Assembly: GCF_001050035.1 (NCBI RefSeq)
Contig: NZ_CVTA01000008.1
Span: 60,830-124,829, forward strand
Length of the DNA stretch: 64,000 nucleotides
Source of the DNA: Mycolicibacterium komanii
Lineage (GTDB): Bacteria; Actinomycetota; Actinomycetes; Mycobacteriales; Mycobacteriaceae
Reading direction: 5' to 3'
The position numbers and the translations under genes were made by a program. The notes beneath the pieces are model-generated. The model ran no database searches and was not told where the DNA came from. It worked only from the letters and a program-made list of their open reading frames with translations. The stretch's first letter is position 1, and every line of letters begins with the position of its first letter. Below are positions 56,994 through 64,000 of the stretch, piece by piece.

Positions 56994-58256
56994 ATGGGCG
57001 AAACCCGTGACGACGGCGTCTCTGGTGAGCCGGTCACGGGTACCCCCCACCGGTTGCCGTCACCTGTGGGCGCAGTGGGTGCAGCGGTCGGGCCGTTCTT
57101 TCGCACCGGCCGTTACTACGCCGACTCGTGGCGGGAATTCCTGCACCCCGGATCGGCGGAACTCCCGATCGCGCGGCCGACGATAGCGCTTGCGGTGCAC
57201 GCACTTCGCGATGAAGTCGCCCTGTTAGGCCTCAAGGCCCGGCGACCGGTCAGCGATGCGGAGGTTTTCACCCGAATCGAGTCCGAGGTGATTGCAGCGC
57301 TCGAAGTCTTCGGTGACAGGGGCTGGCTCGACCACCCGACGCGCTACTTCGCCCGGCCGCCACGCCTGGAGACGATCGCCATCCATCCCGTGAACTCTTT
57401 CGGCCGACAGTACGAACGCTTCTGGTTCGAAAGCGGATACCGGCCCCGGCCCGAGGAGCCCGGCGCGCAGCGCTGGCTGGAGTACTCCTCCTGCAAACGC
57501 GTGTACGGGCTGATGCTGCGCCACGAAGCGGATCGACCCTGGTTGGTCTGCGTTCACGGCGCCGAGATGGGGCGAGCGGCCCTGGATCTGACGGTGTTTC
57601 GGGCCTGGCATCTTCACAAGGACCTCAACGTCAATGTGGTTCTACCCGTCCTGCCGATGCACGGTCCGCGCGGCCGCGGACTGCCCAAAGGCGCCGTATT
57701 TCCGGGTGAGAACATTCTGGACACCGTGCACGCGACGGCACAGGCGGTCTGGGACATCAGGCGTCTGTTGCATTGGATTCGGGCACAGCAGCCCGCCCCC
57801 CCCGTAGGCGTGTATGGGATTTCGCTCGGCGGCTATGTCTCCGGACTGGTCGCGAGCCTCGAACAAAATTTGACCTGCGCCATCCTGGGCGTACCGGTCG
57901 CCGACCTCATCGCAGTGCTCGGCCGCCATTCCGGGCTCGGCAAGGACGATCCGCGCCGGCGCACCGTCGAACTGGCGGAACCCATCGGTCGGATGACCTC
58001 GCCCCTGGCGATGAAACCACGAGTGCCGTTGCGCGGCAGGTTCATTTACGCCGGCATCGCCGACCAGCTCGTCCACCCGCGCGACCAGGTGGTGCGCCTA
58101 TGGCAGCACTGGGGTGAGCCTGAGATCCACTGGTATCGGGGCGGTCACACCGGATTCGTCCAAGCCAGGCCGGTCGAGGAATTCGTCGATGCGGCACTGA
58201 TCCAGTCGGGTCTCCTCGAGGGCCCAGAGCCCACACCAGCCGGCCTGACCGGTTAG
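56994..58256 (+). CDS. Alpha/beta hydrolase family protein
   Basis: A 420-residue protein. The first 170 residues are unassigned and helical. The hydrolase core shows LVCVHGAEMGRA (oxyanion His-Gly), the nucleophile elbow GVYGISLGGYVSG near residue 265, an Asp in YAGIADQLVHPRDQV and the His in WYRGGHTGF near 383. No signal peptide. 126 bases after the TetR gene. Substrate unknown; probably an esterase or lipase-like enzyme. Confidence 0.9.
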   Translation: MGETRDDGVSGEPVTGTPHRLPSPVGAVGAAVGPFFRTGRYYADSWREFLHPGSAELPIARPTIALAVHALRDEVALLGLKARRPVSDAEVFTRIESEVIAALEVFGDRGWLDHPTRYFARPPRLETIAIHPVNSFGRQYERFWFESGYRPRPEEPGAQRWLEYSSCKRVYGLMLRHEADRPWLVCVHGAEMGRAALDLTVFRAWHLHKDLNVNVVLPVLPMHGPRGRGLPKGAVFPGENILDTVHATAQAVWDIRRLLHWIRAQQPAPPVGVYGISLGGYVSGLVASLEQNLTCAILGVPVADLIAVLGRHSGLGKDDPRRRTVELAEPIGRMTSPLAMKPRVPLRGRFIYAGIADQLVHPRDQVVRLWQHWGEPEIHWYRGGHTGFVQARPVEEFVDAALIQSGLLEGPEPTPAGLTG

Positions 58257-58299
58257 AGCAACTCCGACTAGCCTTCACTCCACGACCGATTGGCGGAAC

Positions 58300-59748
58300 T
58301 CACCCGACCTGTTCGAGTTCGATCGGCAATGAGTCGGCCGGGGTGGGCCCGGTGCCCCACGTGAGCGGGACGCGGTAACCCTCTGGGACGCTCCACCGAA
58401 ACCGGCGCAACAGCTTGTGCATCACGGTCTTGACCGTCATGTCGGCGAACTGCTGGCCGATGCACTTGTGGGCGCCACCGCCGAACGGCGCGAACGCGTA
58501 TCGGTTGACCGCTGCCCGGTTGGTGGCGTCGCTGAACCGCGAGGGGTCGAACGTGTCGGGAGCGGGCCACCAGTCGGGCAACCGCATCGACGCGTGCACG
58601 CTGATCGCGATCTGGCTCTTGCGCGGGATGTAGTGCCCGCAGATCTCGGTGTCGCGGATGGCCTGGCGGAACAGGGTTCCGGCAGGGGCGTACATGCGCA
58701 GCACCTCCTTGAACGCCGCGTCCAGCAGCGGGTACCGCTCGAGGTCGTCGAGGGTGGGCGCGTCGATCGGGTGATCGACGGCCTCTTCCCGAAGAATGTT
58801 CTGCCAGCGCGTGTTTCGGCCCAACTCGTAGACCAGCATGGCCAGCGCGATCGCCGTGGTGTCGTGAGCGGCCATCAGCAGGAAGATCATGTGGTTGACG
58901 ATGTCGGCGTCGGTGAATCGTTGCCCGTCATCGGATTCGCTGCGGCACAGCATCGAGAACAGATCGGTGCCGTCACCCCGGCGCCGGTCCGCAATCTGCG
59001 CGCCGAAGTATCGCTCGAGCCGCTTGCGCGCCCGCAGACCGCGCGCCCATGTCCCGCCGGGTACATCCGCGCGGACGATGGCCTGGCCGCCGCGGACGGT
59101 GTCGTGGAAGTCGCCGATGAGTTGATCGGATTCCGCGCCGAGCTCGGTTCCGACGAACACCTCGGCGGCCTGTTGCAACAGCAGCTGCTTGATCGACGGA
59201 TACATCGGGAACCGGGCGGCGCGTTGCCAGGTCGCCAGGCCGCGGTCGATGCCGTCGGCAGTGCACGCGAGATACGTGTTGAGGGCCGTGCGCGTGAACG
59301 CCCGCTGCATGATGCGTCGATGGTCGCGGTGTTCCTCGAAGTCGAGCAGCATGATGCCGCGATGGAAGAAGGGACCGATCACCGGTTGCCATCCGCGCGT
59401 GCTCGACAGCGCCTTGTCGCGATTGACCCACGCGGCCTCGAGCGCCTCGGGTCCCATCAGTGCGACGACGCGAAACCCCACACCGCCGGCCCACGACACC
59501 GGGCCGTACTTCGCGTAGCGGCGCCGCGCGAACTCCAGCGGGTCGGCGAGTGAGGCGAGGACGTGGCCGAGGTACGGCGCGCCGTAGTTGCCCATCACCG
59601 GGGCCAGTCCCGACCCGGCCGGCGGCTCGGCCAGCGGACGGTCGGGGCTCGGCCACCGGTCCGCGATCGACGCGCCGATTCCCTGGAGTCGTTGTCGCGC
59701 CTCGACCAATGAGGTCGGCGGCGCGACGGCGTCCACGAGGTTGATCAT
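58300..59748 (-). CDS. Cytochrome P450, CYP136-like
   Basis: A 482-residue P450 resembling M. tuberculosis CYP136: LAEPPAGSGLAPVMG, PVIGPFFHRGIMLLDFEEH and HRRIMQRAF are nearly shared. The I-helix is FLLMAAHDTTA, ExxR is KEVLRMY, and the heme loop FGGGAHKCIGQQFADM has its Cys near residue 445. The CYP136 group has a eukaryote-like overall pattern. Start ATG at 59748. Divergent TetR (59853) as at Rv3059/Rv3058c in M. tuberculosis, so this is a transposed conserved pair. Convergent with the hydrolase. Confidence 0.94.
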   Translation of the reverse strand: MINLVDAVAPPTSLVEARQRLQGIGASIADRWPSPDRPLAEPPAGSGLAPVMGNYGAPYLGHVLASLADPLEFARRRYAKYGPVSWAGGVGFRVVALMGPEALEAAWVNRDKALSSTRGWQPVIGPFFHRGIMLLDFEEHRDHRRIMQRAFTRTALNTYLACTADGIDRGLATWQRAARFPMYPSIKQLLLQQAAEVFVGTELGAESDQLIGDFHDTVRGGQAIVRADVPGGTWARGLRARKRLERYFGAQIADRRRGDGTDLFSMLCRSESDDGQRFTDADIVNHMIFLLMAAHDTTAIALAMLVYELGRNTRWQNILREEAVDHPIDAPTLDDLERYPLLDAAFKEVLRMYAPAGTLFRQAIRDTEICGHYIPRKSQIAISVHASMRLPDWWPAPDTFDPSRFSDATNRAAVNRYAFAPFGGGAHKCIGQQFADMTVKTVMHKLLRRFRWSVPEGYRVPLTWGTGPTPADSLPIELEQVG

Positions 59749-59772
59749 CGGCCGAACCCTTCGTCGACTATC

Positions 59773-59790
59773 TGGTACGTAACCGTGCCA
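59773..59790. promoter_or_regulatory. Inverted repeat between CYP136-like and TetR genes
   Basis: TGGTACG-TAAC-CGTGCCA, 7-base arms with one mismatch, lies 24 bases upstream of the P450 start and 62 bases upstream of the TetR start. It is a likely operator for the TetR protein acting on both genes. Confidence 0.5.
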
Positions 59791-59852
59791 GTTTTGCCGA
59801 GATGTTGTCAACGGCCTCTCCGGCGACGCGCCGGTGGTGCGACGATCGACCC

Positions 59853-60518
59853 ATGGCCCCGCCGTCGCCGCGCAGCTACGGAGGCGTTTCCGGTGTGGAA
59901 CGCCGCCAGCAACGCCGGTCACGCCTGCTCGAGGCGGCCCTGGAGGTGATGGGACGCGACGAGTGGCGCGAGATCACCGTCGAGCGGCTGTGCGCCGACG
60001 CCGGGCTCAACAAGCGGTACTTCTACGAAAGCTTCGCTGACGTCGACGCCGTGGCCGACGCGGTGATCGACGATATCGCCGCAACGGTGCGCGAGGCGAC
60101 CGTGAGGGCGGTGGCCGATGCGCGGTCGGAATCCCTTGCGCAACAGGCGTTCGTCGCTGTGAACGCGCTCGTGCACAGCTTGGTCGACGACCCGCGTCGG
60201 GCGCGGGTGCTCTTGGGTGGCGTGGCGGCGACTCCGGCGATGCGCGCGCACCGGGTGGCTGTGATGCGCAGCCTGACCGGTGTTCTGATCGGTCACGCGC
60301 GCACCGTCCACGGCGTAGAACTCGAACACGATCCGCTGGCACTGATCGCGCCCGCGTTCGTCGTCGGCGGCACCGCCGATGCCATCTTGGCCTTCATCGA
60401 CGGCAGCGCCCGCATCACGGTGGACGACCTCGTCTCGCAACTGACGACGCTGTGGTTGATCACCGGCGACGGCGCCGCCGGGGTCGCACGAGCCCGGCTT
60501 GCCGATGAAGGCGACTGA
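59853..60518 (+). CDS. TetR-family regulator of the CYP136-like P450
   Basis: A 221-residue TetR protein with HTH RRSRLLEAALEVMGRDEWRE and CADAGLNKRYFYESFADVDA. The ATG at 59853 is preferred to 59802 because the latter lies near the presumed operator and gives a poor N-terminus. Divergent from the P450, matching the arrangement at Rv3058c/Rv3059. It converges with the secreted-protein gene, with a short GC hairpin (60522-60544) in the gap. Confidence 0.9.
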   Translation: MAPPSPRSYGGVSGVERRQQRRSRLLEAALEVMGRDEWREITVERLCADAGLNKRYFYESFADVDAVADAVIDDIAATVREATVRAVADARSESLAQQAFVAVNALVHSLVDDPRRARVLLGGVAATPAMRAHRVAVMRSLTGVLIGHARTVHGVELEHDPLALIAPAFVVGGTADAILAFIDGSARITVDDLVSQLTTLWLITGDGAAGVARARLADEGD

Positions 60519-60566
60519 CCGCGGCGAGGTTTCGAGTTTCGCCGTAGATCGTCGACCGGGGCGCAC

Positions 60567-61082
60567 TCAGCTGTCGGCGTGCCCCTCTTCCGCCGGCAGA
60601 GGCGGTGGCAGAGGCTTCGCGGACGTCGTAGGCGTCGAATCCGCTGGCGGCGGCGACATTCCGGGCCCCGACGGGGACGAGGAGGAAGAAGCGCCGTGGA
60701 AATCGAGCCACGTTTCGTCGCGGATGACCCGCGAGCCTTCCGCGAGGATCAACGACTTGTCCGAGACGGTGTAGGTGAAACCGTCGTTGTAAACCGTGAA
60801 CGTGTCACCTGATTTGGTGGCCATTCTGATCAGTTTCGCGCCGTCGCGCAGCCGGACACCACGGTATTCGTAGCTGCCCTTGGACGTCTTGCAGATCGCC
60901 ACCCGCGAGGTCGCGGTGCTGCCGTAGACCACCGCCTCGTCGGACGCGGCGCAACGCGCGGTCGAGTCGACGTAACCCTGGGCATCCGTCGCCGGCGCGG
61001 CGAGGGCCGGCGGCAGGGCGAACACGGCCGCGGTCGAGCATGCGGCTACAGCACCGAGGAGAAACAAGGTTCGTTTCGACAT
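60567..61082 (-). CDS. Secreted hypothetical protein (171 aa)
   Basis: A signal peptide (MSKRTLFLLGAVAACSTAAV, cleavage near ALAAP at about residue 29) is followed by a small beta-rich domain with two Cys (CAASDEAVVYGSTATSRVAI, then CKTSKGSYEYRGVRLRDGA) and a Ser/Pro-rich C-terminal tail. The Cys pair and SRVAICKT pattern resemble a small exported domain repeated in mycobacterial proteins, but I cannot name it. The ATG at 61082 is preferred to an upstream start because it begins the signal peptide. Confidence 0.8.
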   Translation of the reverse strand: MSKRTLFLLGAVAACSTAAVFALPPALAAPATDAQGYVDSTARCAASDEAVVYGSTATSRVAICKTSKGSYEYRGVRLRDGAKLIRMATKSGDTFTVYNDGFTYTVSDKSLILAEGSRVIRDETWLDFHGASSSSSPSGPGMSPPPADSTPTTSAKPLPPPLPAEEGHADS

Positions 61083-61192
61083 TGCTTCCACGACACCACG
61101 ACATCCGTCGTTGCGCACCCGAGATCGAGTAGCACGCTCGAATCGTTAGCGCGCTGGAACCGGTTCGTTAGCAGGGACTTCGATGGCCCCGC

Positions 61193-61761
61193 TCAGACGG
61201 GCGTGAACCGTACGGGAAGAGAGGACAGGCCCGAGGTGAGACTGGTCGCTGCCCACGTCTCCGGGCCGGCCTGTTCGACATCGGGCAGTCGGGTGAGCAA
61301 CTCGCGGATCATCACCGCGCCTTCCGCCCGTCCCAGATGTGAACCGACGCAGAAGTGCGGGCCGCCGCCCCCGAAGGCGACGTGCTCGCTGCGTTTACGG
61401 TCGATGTCGAACGCTTCGGGATCGTCGTAGACGCGTTCGTCGCGGTTACCGGACCCGTAGTAGATCACCACGCGCTCGCCCTTGGCGATCGGCTGACCGG
61501 CCAACTCGGTGTCCTGGGTGGCCAGGCGGCGGATGTACACCACCGGTGAGAGCAGCCGCAGCATCTCCTCGATCGCCCCGGGGAGCAGCCCATCGAGATC
61601 GGCGGTCAGTCGCCGACGCACATCGGGATGATCGAACAACAGCTTCATCCCGCCCGATATGAGGTTGCGCGAGGTGCCGAGGCTGCCGTCGCTGAGGAGG
61701 ATGAAGTTGCCGTCGCGGCGAACGCCTCAAAGCCCACGCCGGCCATCTCGTCGACCATCAT
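61193..61761 (-). pseudogene. Cytochrome P450 remnant, frameshifted and N-terminally deleted
   Basis: The last 150 codons (61193-61648) are a clear P450 C-terminus: ExxR in IEEMLRLLSP, a PERF-like segment PEAFDIDRKRS and the heme loop FGGGGPHFCVGSHLGRAE with Cys. In the same frame the I-helix continues upstream without a start (GTSRNLISGGM), then meets a TGA. The preceding residues VDEMAGVGFEAF fit the P450 alignment only in another frame, placing a frameshift near 61700-61720. The N-terminal 200 or so residues are gone. It therefore cannot make a working enzyme. Confidence 0.82.
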
Positions 61762-61875
61762 CCGTCGTCAAGCAATTCGACGCCGACAGCACAGGATCGG
61801 GCCCGCAGGCGCGCCCCGACGACCATGTCGGTTTTCCGCCAGTCTTGTCGGTGGGTGCGTGTAATGGTGAAAGGC

Positions 61876-63360
61876 ATGCACGACGATTTCGACCGCTGCT
61901 ACCGAGCCGTCCAATCGAAAGACGCCCGGTTCGACGGCTGGTTCGTCACCGCGGTGCTGACCACCAAAATCTACTGTCGGCCTAGCTGCCCCGTTCGTCC
62001 GCCATACGCGCGCAACATGCGGTTCTACCCGACCGCGGCGGCCGCCCAGAAGGCCGGTTTCCGCGCGTGCAAGCGCTGCCGGCCGGACGCCTCCCCCGGT
62101 TCGCCGGAGTGGAACGTTCGGGGTGACGTCGTGGCGCGGGCGATGCGGCTGATCGCTGACGGCGTCGTCGATCGCGAGGGTGTCACCGGGCTGGCCGCCA
62201 AACTCGGATATACGACGCGCCAGCTCGAGCGACTCTTGCAGGCAGAGGTCGGTGCCAATCCGCTCGCGTTGGCGCGGGCGCAGCGTTCGCAGACGGCGCG
62301 GGTGCTCATCGAGACCACAGAGTTGCCGTTCAGCGACGTCGCGTTCGCGTCGGGATTCTCCAGCATCCGTCAGTTCAACGACACCGTCCGCACGGTGTAC
62401 GACGTGGCACCCACCGTCCTGCGCGAGCGCGCGCGGGCACGGTTCGGCGGGGGCGACGGCAGTGCTGGGGCCATCTCTCTGCGGCTGCCGGTCCGCACAC
62501 CGTTCGCATACGAGGGGTTGTTCGGCCACCTGGCGGCCAGCGCGATGCCCGGTGTCGAGGAAGTGAGAGACGGCGCCTACCGGCGCACGCTGCGGCTGCC
62601 CAACGGCTGCGGAATCGTCGCGCTCACACCGCAGCCGGACCATGTGCAATGTCGGGTCGTCCTCGACGACTTCCGCGACCTGGCCACGGCGATAGCCCGC
62701 TGTCGACGCCTGCTGGACCTCGATGCGGATCCCGAAGCGGTGGTCGATGCGCTCGGCGCCGATGCGGACTTGAGCGCTTTGGTCGCCAAAGCGCCGGGCC
62801 AGCGGATACCGCGGACCGTCGACGAACAGGAACTGGCGCTGCGGGCGGTGCTCGGCCAGCAGGTGTCGGTGAAGGCGGCGCGTACGCATGCCGGCCGATT
62901 GGCATCGGCTTATGGCGAACCGATCACGGACGTGAACGGCGGTCTGACACACGTGTTTCCGGCCGTCGAACATCTCGCCGAGATCGATCCGGCGCATCTG
63001 GCGTTTCCGAGATCACGACAGCGTTCGTTGACCGCGCTGATCCGCTCGCTGGCCGCCGGGGACATCGTGTTGGATGCGGGCTGCGATTGGGACAGTGCGC
63101 GTGAGCAGCTGCAGGCTCTGCCGGGGATCGGCCCGTGGACGGCGGAGATCATCGCGATGCGCGGCCTGGGCGACCCCGACGCTTTCCCGGTCACCGACCT
63201 CGGCGTGCGGCTCGCCGCCGAACAACTGGGTCTGCCCGGCGATGCGCGTGCGCTTGCCGAACACAGCGCCCGCTGGCGACCGTGGCGTTCGTACGTCACG
63301 CAGCACCTGTGGACCGCGCTCGATCATGCCGTCAATGTCTGGCCGCCGAAGGAGAAGTGA
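61876..63360 (+). CDS. alkA: AdaA/AlkA fusion: methylphosphotriester-sensing regulator and 3-methyladenine DNA glycosylase
   Basis: A 494-residue DNA-repair protein, orthologue of Rv1317c. The N-terminal Ada zinc domain carries Cys in YCRPSCPVRPP and FRACKRCRPD. An AraC-type HTH (GLAAKLGYTTRQLERLLQAE) follows at about 110-190. The C-terminal AlkA glycosylase has the helix-hairpin-helix LPGIGPWTAEIIAMRGLG and catalytic Asp in PVTDLGVRL. It should sense alkylated DNA, activate the adaptive response and excise alkylated bases. The ATG at 61876 (MHDDFDRCY) matches M. tuberculosis. ogt follows with TGATG overlap. Confidence 0.95.
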   Translation: MHDDFDRCYRAVQSKDARFDGWFVTAVLTTKIYCRPSCPVRPPYARNMRFYPTAAAAQKAGFRACKRCRPDASPGSPEWNVRGDVVARAMRLIADGVVDREGVTGLAAKLGYTTRQLERLLQAEVGANPLALARAQRSQTARVLIETTELPFSDVAFASGFSSIRQFNDTVRTVYDVAPTVLRERARARFGGGDGSAGAISLRLPVRTPFAYEGLFGHLAASAMPGVEEVRDGAYRRTLRLPNGCGIVALTPQPDHVQCRVVLDDFRDLATAIARCRRLLDLDADPEAVVDALGADADLSALVAKAPGQRIPRTVDEQELALRAVLGQQVSVKAARTHAGRLASAYGEPITDVNGGLTHVFPAVEHLAEIDPAHLAFPRSRQRSLTALIRSLAAGDIVLDAGCDWDSAREQLQALPGIGPWTAEIIAMRGLGDPDAFPVTDLGVRLAAEQLGLPGDARALAEHSARWRPWRSYVTQHLWTALDHAVNVWPPKEK

Positions 63361-63863
63361 TGACAGCCTTACGATTTCGCACGATGCAGAGCCCGGTCGG
63401 TCAATTGACCTTGGCAGGTCGCGACAACCGCCTCATGCATCTGAGGATGGTCGATCAGACCTACGAGCCGAGCCGCGAAGGCTGGGTCGCCGACGACGGC
63501 GCGTTTCCTGACGCGGTCGAACAGCTGCAGGCCTATTTCGCCGGCGAACTGACCGAATTCGACCTCCGACTCGACATGATGGGCACCGCGTTTCAGAAGA
63601 AGGTGTGGGCTGCGCTGCTGACGATTCCGTACGGAGAGACACGGTCGTACGGTGAGATCGCCCGCCAGATCGGGACGCCTGGCGCCTTTCGGGCCGTCGG
63701 TTTGGCCAACGGGCACAACCCGATTGGGATCATCGTTCCGTGCCATCGCGTCATCGGCGCGAACGGAAGCCTGACAGGGTACGGCGGTGGTCTCGATAGG
63801 AAGCGAGCGCTCCTCGAGATGGAGAAGAGCCGGGTGTCGCCGGCGTTGACGCTGTTCGACTGA
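63360..63863 (+). CDS. ogt: Methylated-DNA-protein cysteine methyltransferase
   Basis: A 167-residue suicide repair protein that takes the methyl group from O6-methylguanine. The acceptor Cys lies in IVPCHRVIGANG near residue 126, the helix-turn-helix Arg in YGEIARQIGTPGAFRAVG, and AFQKKVWAALLTIPYGET begins the domain. The ATG overlaps the alkA stop by one base, so the adaptive-response pair is coupled, as in Rv1316c-Rv1317c. It ends before the rRNA operon terminator. Confidence 0.96.
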   Translation: MTALRFRTMQSPVGQLTLAGRDNRLMHLRMVDQTYEPSREGWVADDGAFPDAVEQLQAYFAGELTEFDLRLDMMGTAFQKKVWAALLTIPYGETRSYGEIARQIGTPGAFRAVGLANGHNPIGIIVPCHRVIGANGSLTGYGGGLDRKRALLEMEKSRVSPALTLFD

Positions 63864-63887
63864 CTGAAACCATTCGGTGCACAAATG

Positions 63888-63920
63888 CCTGTGGCCCCCA
63901 ATCGAATTGGGGGCCACAGG
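63888..63920. terminator. Strong bidirectional terminator between ogt and the rRNA operon
   Basis: A perfect 15-bp stem (CCTGTGGCCCCCAAT paired with ATTGGGGGCCACAGG) with a CGA loop lies 24 bases after the ogt stop and 10 bases beyond the 5S rRNA 3' end. On the plus strand GGGCTTAATTTG follows. It would end both the rRNA transcript and the alkA-ogt transcript. Confidence 0.85.
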
Positions 63921-63930
63921 GCTTAATTTG

Positions 63931-64000
63931 TGTTCGGCGGTGTCCTACTTTTCCGCCCGTGTGGGGCAGTATCATTGGCGCTGGCAGGCTTAGCTTCCGG
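63931..64000 (-). rRNA. rrf: 5S ribosomal RNA, 3' portion (cut by window end)
   Basis: The reverse complement reads GGAAGCTAAGCCTGCCAGCG, continuing to GTAGGACACCGCCGAACA, the conserved 3' two thirds of mycobacterial 5S rRNA. The gene continues beyond the window. Its position next to ogt matches M. tuberculosis, where the rRNA operon lies between murA and ogt. Confidence 0.95.

Overview
The window is GC-rich actinobacterial DNA, almost certainly from a rapidly growing Mycobacterium (Mycolicibacterium). Genes are dense and many start codons overlap the previous stop (ATGA, GTGA, TGATG). From about 24.2 kb to the right end the gene order matches, in reverse orientation, the M. tuberculosis segment from Rv1343c (lprD) to Rv1316c (ogt), ending at the 5S rRNA. 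An MspA-type porin fits a fast grower. No stretch longer than about 300 bases lacks a gene.

Left part (1-24.1 kb, accessory). It opens with an acyl-CoA synthetase cut by the window edge, a small unknown protein, a membrane adenylate/guanylate cyclase and two MHS-type transporters. A long minus-strand run then extends from 17,987 down to 5,919. In transcription order it holds: a TetR regulator; a polytopic membrane protein; two tiny ORFs (39 and 34 codons); a NorD/CbbO-like VWA protein; a NorQ/CbbQ-like AAA+ ATPase; a 42-codon membrane ORF; a second, nearly identical polytopic membrane protein; a single-span membrane protein; a cytochrome P450; two dihydrodipicolinate-reductase-like oxidoreductases; a VOC-fold protein; two more P450s; and a homologue of the eukaryotic ERG2/sigma-1 receptor family. 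The last eight genes overlap end to start. Three copies of a TTGACT-N2-AGTCAA type palindrome lie at the TetR/SDR divergent promoter and ahead of the membrane genes, suggesting one local regulon that includes the divergent SDR and a third reductase-like gene. An amidohydrolase, an AraC regulator, a TetR regulator, a WhiB6-like protein and two small unknown genes follow, up to a tRNA-Leu(TAG).

Central and right part (24.2-53.4 kb, conserved core). Minus strand: rdgB, rph, the Rv1339-type metallo-hydrolase, murI, a rhomboid protease, cysM, cysO, mec, a P1 peptidase, a DUF2017 protein and clpS. Plus strand: pncB and dinG. Then come a lipoprotein metallopeptidase, an MspA-type porin and a Vgb-like propeller, none of which I recall at this place in M. 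tuberculosis. Next are the glycogen/alpha-glucan genes glgP (minus) and glgE-glgB (plus), a CxxC-less thioredoxin-TPR protein, fadA4, methylmalonyl-CoA epimerase, nucS and another HAMP cyclase.

Right end (53.4-64 kb). Between the cyclase and alkA sits a second accessory block: glutaminase-STAS, a carotenoid oxygenase with a divergent TetR and two matching operators, an alpha/beta hydrolase, a CYP136-like P450 with a divergent TetR, a secreted protein and a decayed P450. The window closes with alkA-ogt, a strong bidirectional terminator and the 3' end of 5S rRNA on the minus strand.

The most interesting system is the 5.9-19.9 kb cluster. It combines a probable membrane (metallo?)enzyme with duplicated polytopic subunits and microproteins, its NorQ/NorD maturation pair, three P450s and a bacterial ERG2/sigma-1-like protein under one TetR. 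Its substrate is unknown; a terpenoid or sterol-like lipid is a reasonable guess, not a demonstration.
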